Shown here one piece after another: positions 52,504 through 63,973 of a stretch of 64,000 nt of DNA. Made by a program: the position numbers and the translations under genes. Below the pieces are notes generated by a model. It was given only the letters and a program-made list of their open reading frames with translations. It was not told the DNA's origin and ran no database searches. The DNA comes from Acheta domesticus (Eukaryota > Arthropoda > Insecta > Orthoptera > Gryllidae). Numbering within the stretch: the first letter of the stretch is position 1; every line of letters starts with the position of its first letter. The stretch lies in NCBI GenBank assembly GCA_031308135.1, contig JAHLJT010000631.1, positions 33,837,522 to 33,901,521 on the forward strand, read 5' to 3'.

Positions 52504-55250
52504 TTGGATATCCAAGAATACAAACCGACCATTATAGTGCTGACGGAAACATGGTTGAAACCGGACATTCCGGATCAAATGATTCATATAGAGGGCTATA
52601 ATATGTTTCGTAGAGACAGAACTGGAAGACGCGGGGGAGGAGTTTTGATATATGTAGCGAAGGAATTTGATGGAAATCCTCTTATAGCCATCCTTCAATC
52701 AGATTTGCATAGAGATTTATTGGAATCGCTATGGCTGCAAAATAGGCTACATCATTTGAATTTCAATGTTTGTGCGTTATATAGACCTCCTTCGCCATCA
52801 CATAGAATTTCAGATGTAGACAACGCCGTTTTTGACATATTCCGTCAGGCGAACGATTTAGAAGACCTCACTATTATCCTAGGAGACTTCAATTTTCCGT
52901 CGCTTCACTGGCCCCAGCCCAGCACAGATCACATTCCACTTGTAGAAAGAGAGTTTCTTGAGATACTTGGAAATTCTTGTTTCTCCTCAGCTGGTAACCG
53001 GTGGAACCAGGTTTCGGGACGGACAGAGATCAGCAACGCTCGATTTGATTTTCACAAATGATGAATCTGCTTTATCGAATCCAGTCGCGCGAAGTCCTGT
53101 CGGTAATAGTGATCATGTTCTATGCTTTGATATGCGAACTGAATTCCGCAATGTAGACTACCCTACACAGAACCGCAAGGTATACTGGCGTGCAAACTTC
53201 GAGGACGTGAAGAGGGACCTTCGACAACTCCTTCTCACTTTGGAACGTGTCGAGGAACTGGAAAGTAATTGGATGATATTCAGATCTGGAATAATCAACG
53301 CCTTAGAAGCTCATTCGCCTACTCAAAAAGAGTCTCAAACAAAAACAAACCATGGATTACTAAAAGGATACAACGTCAGATACGCAAAAAGAAACGACTA
53401 TGGACTAAATTTAAATCCACCAATCATCAATCACAATACAGGAAATACAAAGAGCTACGCAACACAATAACAAATGAGATTCGCACTCGTAGGAGAAATT
53501 ATGAACAAAATATTGCCAAAGCCAAGGGCAAACACCTGTACTCGTACATCCGTAAACAGATTTCTTCCAAAGTTTCTGTTCCACATAATCTCCGAAAAGA
53601 AGATGGGGAAATAGTTTCAAATCCTAGTGATGTTGCTGAGGTCTTTGCAGAGAGCTTTCAAAGCTTCTACACCTTGGAACCTAAAGACTCTCTCCCATCT
53701 ATATCCTCACCTCCTTCTGAGGAAATACTGGAAGATGTCGATTTTCATGCTGCAGATGTTTACAACGTCCTCACGACGATAGGACCCTAACTCTTCTGCT
53801 GGTCCTGATGGTATCCCGCCCCTTGTACTGAGAGAATGCGCACAAGAACTAGCTCCAGTTCCATGTAAAATCTTTCGTGACTCCCTTAACTCCGGAGTAT
53901 TACCGACGGATTGGAAAATAGCTAACATTATACCAGTTTTCAAGAAAGGTAGTAAGCTAGATCCCGCTTACTACAGGCCTATTAGCTTGACCAGCTCGAT
54001 ATGTAAGGTCTTTGAGCGGATTCTAGCAAGCAGGATACTCAACTTCTCTATGAGAACTGGAAGCATACCACCCACCAACACGGTTTCGTGCCAGGGAGAT
54101 CAATAATAACAAATTTACTATCTTCACTACAAGACTGGACAGAAAATTTAGATAACGGCAACCCTACAGATGTCATCTATTTAGACTTCTCCAAAGCTTT
54201 CGATAAGGTACCGCACCGAAGGTTGCTTTACAAACTTGCTCACTTTGGCATAAAGGGGAAGCTTCTGCACTGGATCCAAACTTTCCTTGAAGATCGTCAT
54301 TTCTGCGTGAGAATTGGAGAGAAAAAGTCATCACCGAAGAGAATCTACAGTGGAGTTCCCCAAGGGTCGGTACTGGGACCAATCCTATTCATCTTGTATA
54401 CTAGCGACTTGCCGAACGGTATGCTTTCCCACTTTAAGATGTACGCAGATGATACTAATTCTATGCAAACCCTCTGGAGAATTATCTCCACCTTCAAGAC
54501 GACTTGAACGGTGTCTATGAATGGTCTAGAATTTGGAAATTACCCTTAAACGACACGAAATGTATGGTTATGCATATTGGAAGATCCAACCAAAAACGAA
54601 ATTACCAATTGGGAGGAAAAAAGTTGTCTGAGACCAAGATCATGAAAGATCTGGGGATCATGATCTCTAACGACCTCAAATGGGCAGACCATGTGAGTTA
54701 CATCGCAAAAAAGGCTAACAAAGCTACATTTACATTGCGCAAAGCCTTTAATACAATAAGAAGCGATGCATTTACAACACTATATAAAACCTACATTCTC
54801 CCGATTGTTGAATTTGGCACTGTAATTTGGAATCCTTATTTCCTCAAAGATATGAATTTGCTAGAAAATGTACAAAGGAGAGCCACACGTATCCCCACAG
54901 ACCTCAAGAACATGACTTATGATCAACGACTGGCGAGACTCGGATTTCAGACTCTAACTGCTAGGAGACAACGTGGCGATATGCTTGAAACATTCAAGAT
55001 TTTGCAAGGGCAATACAACTCCGATCTTACTAGTATTTTTCAGCGCTCTGGAAACCTACAATTACGAGGTCACGACATGAAGCTGGTAAAATCTAGATAT
55101 AATCTTGTGCAGTACAAAAACTTCATCGGCAACCGAGCTGTCGACACCTGGAACACATTGCCCCAGGACGTGGTGTCGGCTCCTAGTCTCCAGATCTTCA
55201 AAAGAGCTTATGATGATCTCTTCAACGGGGAAGACCATAGACTTCATTGA
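52504..55250 (+). pseudogene. LINE ORF2: APE endonuclease plus reverse transcriptase
   Basis: The endonuclease part shows LTETWLKPD (about 52534-52560), GDFNFPSLHW (about 52883-52912) and, after a frameshift near 52970, GNSDHVL (about 53104). The RT part shows AGPDGIPPLVLRE (53797), YYRPISLTSSICKVFERIL (about 53970), YLDFSKAFDKVPH (about 54178), GVPQGSVLGPILF (about 54352) and the catalytic YADD (54442-54453). The thumb region is DLGIMISNDLKWADHV, and the C-terminal landmark is QRRATRI near 54877. Frame changes at about 52970, 53460, 53790, 54090 and 54500 break the ORF. Confidence 0.85.
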
Positions 55251-55458
55251 TATGCAGACTTTGTTCCTCCTGTCCAAGAATTGTGTCAAACTTGTTAAAT
55301 TATTATTATTGTGATATTATGTGATATTACATTTATATGTACATGTGATGTTAATTATTATGATGTGATATATCTTCAATGAATTGTATTAGCGCCGATT
55401 CAGGCCTCATCAGTTTGTACTGTTGCCTGTATATTACTTTAAATAAATAAATAAATAA

Positions 55459-56094
55459 TTTCTTAGCACTTTAACTTTTAATACATTCACCCACTGATGC
55501 GATTAAGATCAATATATGTGAAACTCGATAGGTGATTTCCTCTTTCTGAATAAATCCGTGACCTGAAAATGACCAATTGTCAAGTTCTCTTTTTATTAAT
55601 TTCCTTTCAAGCCTCAATATTGATCCAGGAGCGACGACTTGAAACTTGCAAAATTTTGGTAAACATCTGATGCTTCACCCAGAATTAACTTGTAATGGAC
55701 ATTTGATATTAAAATTCCTGCATGTGTTGGAGACACTTTAAAGACCAAAAATGTACTAGTTTTTGTTACGTTATTACACATCTTAAATATAAAAGATACG
55801 TTCAGTATTTTGTTTTAATATAAAGGAAGGAAAATATATATATTATCTTCATTAGAGTCCTCCATTTGAAGGCATAAACTAAATTTTCTGCAAGTTTGAA
55901 GTGAAAGCCACCAATTCTTATTTTTAAAATTTTTTGCTTGATATGCCCACATCTGAGACAGTGACCGCTCTGTTTAATTATAATTTTTATAATTATAATT
56001 GCTCACAAATTTGAAAAGTGTTGTAATAATATTGTCTGTAGCAAAAATGAAATATTTGCTTTCAGCTCCTGTACGTGAATAAAACCTGTTCCTG
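55459..56094. other. No gene seen
   Basis: AT-rich sequence without recognisable features. Confidence 0.35.
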
Positions 56095-57220
56095 ATTTTA
56101 CTTTCTCCGTATTGCTTAAGGAAAATAGAGAAAGTTTTGTAATGCTGCGGGGGAAAACAACTGCGGAATTTCGGCACAAAAACACTTATTGACAGGCCTG
56201 GTAACGAAAAGGTGAATACATCTTGCCCATGTATGTAGTAAATTATTTTCTCTCACACGTGTAATCAGAATTCATGGTTTGTGGGTTCTTGATACCGAAA
56301 AATCGATTGATGACAAAACGGCGGTCAAGCTCTCCGTCGGTGATCAACGCTAGTGCTTTAACCGTTCAGCCGATTTTCTTCAAAATTGACTTGATTGATA
56401 TCACGGTCCCTAGAATTTGAAACCGATATTTCAATTTTTGGGGATACTTTACATGAAGCACCTCGGACATAAAAAAAATGACACCAAATTTTGGATTCAG
56501 TTTTGTTGACGGATATTTCATGGACGCTTAAGAGAATGCTGCAGGTCTCACTTTCGTTGATATTCCCAAGTTTTTGAAAATTGCAAAAATTGCACATTTT
56601 TTCAGTGTCTTCCTACAATTAAAGTACTGAAGATAAATATTTTTTCCTCTATGAAATCTGTTCCTTAAAGACAAATCTTGAAATAAGGTCATGTTCAATT
56701 TTGCGAAAATGAGTGTATTTGTATATTTTTGCGGGAAGTAGAGGCAGTTTTTAAAAAATTTTAACATTTTTTCTCTAAAAAAACACTCCTAAATTTATTC
56801 TTTAAATTTTCTCCTCGTAATAATAAGGGACAGTAAAAAAATATGGTGCTAGTCCCATTTGCGGCAAACTCTCGGTTTATTCGTAAATTGCAGAGATTTC
56901 AGACCCAGAAAATTGAATATTGAGATGTTTGTCTGAAAGTCTGTTGTAAAAAATCAGCCCTTTAAAAATGCCATGCACAATTTTGTGAAAACACGAGTAG
57001 TTTCCGCATAATTCGCGCTTGAAATTTATGACATTTCTAAAAAAAATATTTTTTCAAAAACCGTTCCAAATTTTTACACGGATAGAAGAAGGAACAATTA
57101 AAATAAAGAGGGAAGTCTCTTTTTCGTTGAACTCTTTGTATTATCAAAAATTGCTAAATCTTAAGAGGACACAGAATCGATTTTCAGTCAAAAAAAATAG
57201 TTTTTTGGTATTTAATTTTT
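56095..57220 (+). repeat. Dispersed repeat family, copy A3
   Basis: Carries GAAAGTTTTGTAATGCTGCGG (about 56130), CACTTATTGACAGGCCTGG, ATTCATGGTTTGTGGGTTCTTGA, CTAGTGCTTTAACCGTTCAGCC, ACTTTACATGAA (56446-56457) and body phrases to about 57200. Closest by eye to copies A1 and A2. Confidence 0.6.
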
Positions 57221-58252
57221 AATCAATCTTCATAATTTTCTCTTTAAATTGGCATTTGAATTATGTTGAAATGACTCTTCCACGTTTTTTAAAATTTAAT
57301 TTGTATGTGAAGACCTCCGCTCATTGACCTTAAGTGCTGTCTCCAATACTTTTAGATACTGAGACACAATGCAGCGCATAAATACTGAAAGACTTAGACA
57401 TGCAGAAAGTAAATTATTAGTTTCTGAATGTACTTTCTTTATTAACTTTATGTTGTGAAGCTAACCAACATAAAAAAGTCTCAAAAGAAGTAGTTATTGC
57501 AAAATGTTTATTCTGATACAAGTTAATGAGCTAGGCATGTTCAGAGGGTTGCACCCTTAAAGCCCATTTTCCGAAAGTTGATATTTTTGTTACTAACTTG
57601 ACTTTTTCTCAGCTTACGTGTGTAGTTGGAAATGAAAATTTTAAGAAGTTGTTCATAAAGGTCTCCTACGTTTACTGAGGCAATTCTTTTTCTGATTATG
57701 TCAGTATTATTCTGGAAAACTTTACTAGAAAACGCGGTAAATAAAAATTGCATTGTGAGAAAACATTTTTATCGACGAAAATAGTGAATATTTTTTCAAA
57801 ACCGTTACTTCAATGTTATTATGAGTGATATAACTGTAACCTATAAGAATTTCATAAGCTTAACTTTAATAGCTTCTGACAATAAGAATCAAACATTTAA
57901 CATTGCCACGATAGATAATTGTATCCCCTTAAGATTTGGAAACCAAATCTGTTCTAAAAGATCACTTCATTAAAAAAGCTCATATACATTCCTTTTAAAA
58001 AAAACCTTGTAGTTTTCGCGAAATTTCTGCTTGAAATTAATGAAATATATACAGGTGTCCCAAATGAGGCCCACGAGAAAAATCCTCGGAGAGCAATGGA
58101 TGAAAAAGATATGAAAAGTAATTGACTTAATTTTAATTATAATTTACTATTGAAAATCCCCAAAATGATTCGATTTTTACTCTATTCTACATAATTTTAT
58201 TCTCAATGTATTGATGTATTATTCTCAATGTATTTATTGTCAATGTATTGAT
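57221..58252. other. AT-rich, possible further repeat body; short tandem at end
   Basis: No gene. Part of 57220-58050 may be eroded repeat-family body. ACAGGTGTCCCAAATGAGG at 58052-58070 resembles a DNA-transposon end but has no partner. A short TTATTCTCAATGTATTGATG tandem (58198-58250) abuts the next LINE. Confidence 0.35.
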
Positions 58253-59044
58253 GAACGGAAGAACAGTTCTCTTTGCGGATGATACAAATATTCTTTGCAA
58301 CAAAGAAACCCTAAATAGTACAATATCAGATTTTCAAATTGGTTCCGCAATAACAAATTAATAGTAAATGGAAAGCAAACTGTTTCAATGCAGTTTTCCA
58401 TTTCAAATAAAAAATTCTGTACTCCATTGAAAATGAACGTTGTGCCATTGACTGATGTTAATATAACAAAATTTTTAGGTCTATCAATTCAGTCAAACCT
58501 CAAATGGAATGCCCATTTAAATGAATTGAACACAAAATTAAGTTCATTATGCTACGCGTTCAGAATTCTTTCAAATTCCGTCATCCTTTATACAGCTCGT
58601 TGTGTATATTTTGCCAATGTTCATTCCCGCCTGAGATATGGCATAATATTCTGGGGAAACACATCTTATAGCTCACAGACTTTCAGATTACAAAAAAGAA
58701 TTGTACGAATAATAAGCAAATCCAACCCACGTGCTTTTTGTAAGTCTCTCTTTATTAATCTAGGAATTTTACCATTACCTTGTCTCCTGATTTACGAATC
58801 AGTAGTTTTTGTCAAAAATGACTTACTTAAGGGCGGGAATATATTTTCAGCAAACGCCGATGTCTATAAGTATAACACACGACGTAGTAAACATATTCAC
58901 CAGGTGGCAGTATCAACAGCTCACTACAAAAAATTCACATACAATTCATGTACATTACTCTACAACACTTTGCCAGAAGACATTAAACGATTAAATTCGA
59001 TAGAAAAGTTCGAAGTCCCAAGTAAAATCATTTCTGCTGCATAG
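58253..59044 (+). pseudogene. LINE ORF2 C-terminal part, copy 2
   Basis: FADD at 58272-58283 is followed by a frameshift before 58388. Then 218 codons are open (58388-59044), covering FLGLSIQSNLKWNAHLNELN, YGIIFWGNTSYSSQTFRLQK and NTLPEDIKRLNSIEKF. The reading frame crosses the A-run where copy 1 is shifted, showing the ancestral frame there. All RT domain upstream of FADD is missing, so this is a dead fragment. Confidence 0.8.
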
Positions 59045-59640
59045 CTGTTTCTATACAATTCGAGACTATACCGAGCATCAAAAAGGAAAGTAGCATTAAT
59101 TTTAACAATGATAGTTAATGTAATTATTTATCATTTGGATTGTGTAATTCTAAAGAACCTGTAACAAGTATTGTACCACAGTTTCTGGGTTGATGGCCCC
59201 CATCTCGATCAGGTTTTTCGTCCAGTTTCCCTGATCCTTGAGCAAATGCTGAGATGGTTCCTTATTTTGCTTCCTGGACATAAATGTAACTTCATTCTTT
59301 GTGCACGTCTTCTGAATTTCAGTGGGAAATATAGCTATTCAAATTATCGTTTTCCATATTATCGCGGCAAAAAGTATTATTCTTTCATGAAGAACATGAG
59401 GGTTCAGGGCAGGAATTTATAGCTAATTTACCTTTGAAAATATATTTTATTATATAGGAGCGAATATTTTGTCAACAAAACTTGAAAAAAACATCTCTTT
59501 TCTGTATTCAAAATTCGACTAGAATATGGTTTAGGATAGAGACCACAGAATTATGAAAACGTGCACAAAATTCACTTCTCCCCATAGCTCGTCACACACA
59601 GTATTTAACTGTTTTTGACGTAAATTAATAAATGTATTTT
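58253..59640 (+). mobile_element. Jockey/CR1-like LINE, copy 2 (severely 5'-truncated)
   Basis: Begins abruptly just before the FADD motif and runs through the ORF2 end, the 3' UTR and an A-rich end (AAATTAATAAATG, about 59621-59634). It is nearly identical by eye to the intronic copy at 42475-43880 but in opposite orientation. The abrupt 5' edge is the usual product of incomplete reverse transcription. Confidence 0.85.
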
Positions 59641-60560
59641 CCTTCAAGCAATCCGCAAAATCTATTTCAACGGAAATACACGTTTCGGAGTTCCCTGATA
59701 TAAAAAAGTATTGTTTTTTTTCTTCCAAAACGTCCGTCTATCTATCCGTGCGTTTGTGGTCTGTGAACAACACTAGCGCCTAAACTATGCGTAGAATTTT
59801 CTTAAACTGAATGTTCCCCTGTCGATCTGGCCTCACTCAAAGCACCGCGATTTTGAATAAAATTCTTTAATTTACTTAACGTGGAGCTCCTGAAATATTT
59901 TCAAAAACTTTTCCAAAATAGCTCCAATTTTTTCTTTAAATTTCTGCTGAGAATAGAGTTTATTGCAGTGGTCCGATTTTCACAGTTAACTCTGAATTTT
60001 CGAAAATTGCAAAAGTTCGAACTTTTTCGGCATCTTCTTACAAGTACAAAATTGAAGAGAGGGTTTTAAGGATCGTTTCCATCAAATGAAATTTGTTCTC
60101 CACAAATAACTTCTTTCATTAAAGTCATGTACGTTTTCTTCAAAATGTTAGTAGTTTTCGCACAATATTGAGTGAAGTATGTACAATATTAAAAAATATC
60201 AAAAACAAGCATTTCTCAAAAACGACTCCAAACTTTTGGAAGAGGTTGTGCTAAATGTATTCTAACAGACGACATAAACGCAATTTTGTTGTATTCTTTT
60301 GTTGTTGTTTTTCATAAATTTCACAATTGTAAATTTTTTGTCATGTCCTTCGGGTCGTTAATATTTACATTAACTGATGATTTGTATACATTATTGAATT
60401 AGTTAAAACAAGTGCTTCAAATAATTTTTTTTCAAAGTTTCTCGAAAACTCAGTAACTCAAATGTTCTTATTTCCAGAAACGCTCAAATGCCAGTTGCTC
60501 AAAGAGTGCTCCAAATTTTGTCTTCAAACGTTTTGTGCGGGTAGTGCTAGATGTATCGTG
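59641..60560 (+). repeat. Dispersed repeat family, copy B2
   Basis: Shares with copy B1: a T-run with GTCCGTCTATCTATCCG (about 59730), ACTAGCGCCTAAACTATGCG, CGAAAATTGCAAAAGTTCGAAC, AAATGAAATTTGTTCTCCAC and the 3' module AAGTGCTTCAAATAATTTTT (about 60411). Non-coding. Confidence 0.55.
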
Positions 60561-61000
60561 GAAGGCGAAACAAAAGCCATTTTGCTGCTCGCTGGCTGCT
60601 CTGAAGCGCGGTGGAGGGGAGCAGGGAACCGTGCGTGATAGCAGGTCCTGTGCATAACGCAGCGAAGTTGTGTTGTGCATAGTGCCGCCGCCGATGCGCG
60701 GGGGGCGCGGTGTCTTCTGTGGGGTTGGGCTCCGGTGTGTCGTCTTGATCCGTCTGCACGTCACGCCGGTGGAAAAACTCCTCAATAATGGGATGTCAGA
60801 AATCCCAATCTGTTGGCACTTCGTTTGCGGGAGGAGGCTGCTCGACTGGGAACAATTCATCGAGGAGCACTAGGAATCGCTCGCGTCCCAGTCGTAGCTC
60901 GGGTCGTCCGCGCAAACGTACCGCTGCTGTGTGCGGCAACATTCAGGTTGGGGGGGGGGGGAACACCGGCGCGTCACGTCAAAATATGCAATAAATATGT
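60561..61000. other. GC-richer block with G homopolymer
   Basis: Moderately CpG-rich sequence ending in about 12 consecutive G (60950-60961). Short frames on both strands carry no recognised domain. Confidence 0.35.
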
Positions 61001-61860
61001 AAAACCGCATATAATATTTAATATTAAAATACACTAATTATAAAACATGCGTCTTATTCAACATTACATTGATCAAAAATTTCCTAAACAATTTTAAAAA
61101 TCCCTTTGGGAGCACAAATTGATGCCTATTTTGCAACATACAACTTTACCGTCTTTAATAAATCATCTATTGCTATCCAGAACGGTATTTTAGCAGCCAG
61201 ACTGGACGCAATAGAAGCCCTCATCCAAAAACTGGCAGCATCTACGGCCAGAAAACAATCACTGCAGAGTTCATCGTTCTCATCGAAGTGTTACGCGTCG
61301 GCGATCGCCAAAGTTCCTCGGAAATTAAGATTAACAATCACGTAAAGCGACGTCGGTGATCGCTGAGGCAAGTGAAGCGCCGGACTGCAAAGAGCTTTCG
61401 GCCGCATCTCGATTCCACAGTATTCAGTAATAATGTAGGAAAAAATCTCATTTTTAAAATACTTCTTTTCATAAAAAATATGTATAACAGACGAGAAAAT
61501 GGATAAAATAAAAATATATTTTGTGAAAATACCAAAAAGTGTAAAATATGTAATAAAGTACTAAATATGTAACGAAAAAATTGGATATTTTGTTAGGACG
61601 GCGACGATTCACCGGCGATACATTTAATTTTATACTCCTAGAATTTGAATGATTTCATTACAGGAGATGGATATTCTTTATATTATTCTCGATTGATTCT
61701 AGAGTTATCAGTACACATGACTCCTCCCCATCAAGTCCTACGCTCCTGTCCTCGGGAGCATTTACCTTCTTTTTTTTACAATACACTACACACAATTTGT
61801 AAAATTGTTTTAAGAATAATAATAGTATACAATTATTAATATTAAAATTAAACTTAGAGA
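61001..61860. other. No gene seen; expected place of a 3' LTR
   Basis: AT-rich. If the element at 61.9-64 kb kept its 3' LTR, it would lie here, but no TG...CA-bounded repeat could be confirmed because the partner LTR is outside the window. Confidence 0.3.
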
Positions 61861-61913
61861 TGTAAATTGCTTCAATACAGTATATTGAGGGGAGAGAGGT
61901 TGTAGGTCGAATT

Positions 61914-62901
61914 TTAATTTATTAACGTCAATATGAGAGTGTTGGAAGTGAATACCAGGGGTTCACTATGGATAATTGGAAGAAATGACTTCTGGAAGTA
62001 GTGCGTGGGTTTAGATTCCACGGTAATTCCCATAGCAGATACAGGACAAGATTCGTTCACATATACAATATTAGGTCCTGGAATTCTTATGACACTCTGC
62101 AAATTAGGACACATTTGCATTATTATTTCTGTTGTTTCACTGAAAAATAGAACATGCGCATCATTCAATGGTTGAAACAGTTGTACATTATTCTTTACAT
62201 GAGCAAAATTGCATCCAATGGTATTGGTTAAGTTTTCGTAAATTTAAGATTTTCATAGAGGTGATAAAGGTCTGAATGAATTACAAATTTCTTTTGATAC
62301 ACTGAATATAAATGTTCTACAATTGTGTTCAAATCTTCTTTAGAAAACAGTTCTACGCTTGTTATATCATTAAATGACAAGCTAATGGTAGCTTGTAGAA
62401 TATTAATAATTTTGTTTAGCCGGTGCAGGCTCATCACGATGCACTGAAAATGTTCCAATGTTTGTAATCGAAAGTCTGCCTTTTGTAACATACTCTGGAT
62501 TATACCCAAATTCACATTCATATGGTTCATTTCAGTAGCGATTTTTTTTGTAATAGAATTGCTAAATGATATAAATTTATTAATGTTATATTTCTTGAAC
62601 ATGGCTTTTTCGTAAAAGATCGATTTGATTTTGAGTATTGTCTAGATTGCGATGGCAATAATTTATTTAAATTGTTTTTGGTTTCTTTCAGTTCCCTATT
62701 TAATTCATAAAATAGAAATGGTATAGTTCTGTTGGATTTTAAAAGAAGTGACGTGGAGGCATTTTGAATGCTGTCATATGAAGTAACTAACTGAGTAAAA
62801 TTAAAATGTAACGTACACTTATGATAATTATTTATTATAACAGCTGGTCCAAGTGGATCGGCGTAGAAACCAGGTGTTTCTATCTGCTGGTGATTAATCA
62901 A
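61914..62901 (-). pseudogene. Envelope-like remnant, three broken frames
   Basis: Three minus-strand pieces follow the integrase: 62901-62527, 62602-62228 and 62168-61914, in changing frames. The first opens just after integrase and has a leading FYADPLGPAV segment and N-x-S/T sites. The middle piece is helical and Leu/Ile-rich. The last has Cys residues and ends in a hydrophobic stretch. Position after integrase and general make-up suggest the envelope glycoprotein frame of an errantivirus. No fusion peptide or furin site can be assigned with confidence. The breaks make it non-functional. Confidence 0.5.
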
Positions 62902-63509
62902 GTCATGTCCAGAGACGAATCAGCAAGAGAAGAAGTTTTTCTCTTTGGCTTGACATCACGGAAGTTTCTGGCTTGTATTTTCCCGTTTTTCATTTTACTG
63001 AAAATTTTGTTTCCCTCAATTTTGATGATGGTTCCCTCATTGTATAAGTTTTTAGATTTTTTGTTTCGAGTCAAAGGGTTTAGCAAATATACTCTTTCTC
63101 CGATTTTATAGGAGTGTTTAAAGGTTGAGGTGTTGGGTTCGGGGCAGTTTCCGCGTAGGATTTGAATTTGGTCATTTTGTCTCTGTATGTATTCGTCAAT
63201 TTGTGGAGATGGGGAAAATATATGGTCTAGCGTGTCATCGTATGGTCCTTGATTTTCTACATTATTTGGGCGTCTTTCATGCTTGTTCCTTTGACAAAGG
63301 TTGCATTGATTAATTAAAGTTCTCACTTGTTCCCTTAGATGGGGCCAATAGTATTTGGTTTGCAGATGCTCAATAGTTTCAGTAATACCATTATGATTAT
63401 TGGCATGATATTGCAGAATCAAATGTTTTTGTTTTTCAGGGTCCGAGACATCTTCTAAAAATTCCTGGGTTCTAATTATTATTAATTCAATGTATTGAAT
63501 TGACAACAT
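62898..63509 (-). pseudogene. Integrase remnant lacking the catalytic core
   Basis: The 203-codon minus frame starts with a zinc-binding domain: H-x3-H (HANNH) and, about 30 residues later, C-x2-C (CNLC), with YYWPHL between. This is the HHCC module of gypsy-type integrases. After about 10 more residues it passes straight to a C-terminal segment with YKIGERVYLLNP and GTIIKIEGNKIF, typical of the end of integrase. The roughly 150-residue DDE catalytic core that should separate them is absent, so the frame-preserving junction near residue 85-95 marks an internal deletion. It cannot catalyse integration. Confidence 0.75.
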
Positions 63510-63973
63510 CTTATGAATGGGATCTCGATGTCGGGGTCAACAAAGTGCACTGCATACTTATTTGAAGGCTCAATTAATTTTAGAAGGAGGTCTGATAGAT
63601 CTTTATGTAAGTTTTCCTTGGTAACTACCATCGTGTGTCGGGTCACCTTTTTGAATAATTTCTGTTCTATAATCTTTGACGAGGCGCCAGATTTAGCAAT
63701 AATTTGATTCCGATTTTGATTTAAATTTCTTTCAGACATTTTTAGGGTAAAAATGGGGTCTTCCTGGTTGGAGTGTACAGTTTGGTCATCAAGTTCCTTT
63801 TGATATTCGTCATTATCTACAACAGCTAAATTAGAATCAGTTTCATCATTAATATTTAATTCTATTGTTTCTATGGTCACATTTGCAATAGGTTCAACTA
63901 ATTGTGGCTCATTAAATTTTAATTCTAACGGTGTTTCTAAGGGGTAGGGCACTTCAGAATTTTGTGCGCACAA
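63482..63973 (-). pseudogene. Pol linker region upstream of integrase
   Basis: A 163-codon minus frame, Asp/Glu/Asn-rich at first and ending in KYAVHFVDPDIEIPFIRC. It matches no catalytic motif. Directly preceding the integrase zinc-binding domain, it fits the variable linker between RNase H and integrase. It overlaps the integrase frame by about 28 bases in another frame, which marks a frameshift near 63490. The upstream reverse transcriptase would lie beyond the window edge. Confidence 0.5.

Larger units (their letters stand above)
51860..55458 (+). mobile_element. CR1-group LINE with ORF1 and ORF2, frame-broken
   Basis: About 3.6 kb: ORF1 relic (51972-52426), ORF2 with APE endonuclease, reverse transcriptase and C-terminal region (52504-55250), a short UTR and an (AAAT)n tail (55439-55458). 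Ending in a short microsatellite rather than poly(A) fits CR1/L2-group elements. The 5' edge is uncertain and probably truncated. Several frameshifts and stops make it inactive. Confidence 0.85.

Noticed and set aside
58052..58070. ACAGGTGTCCCAAATGAGG as a DNA-transposon end
   Set aside because: No inverted partner or target duplication could be found.
61001..61860. 3' LTR of the errantivirus-like element
   Set aside because: No second LTR in the window for comparison and no clear polypurine tract or TG/CA boundary.
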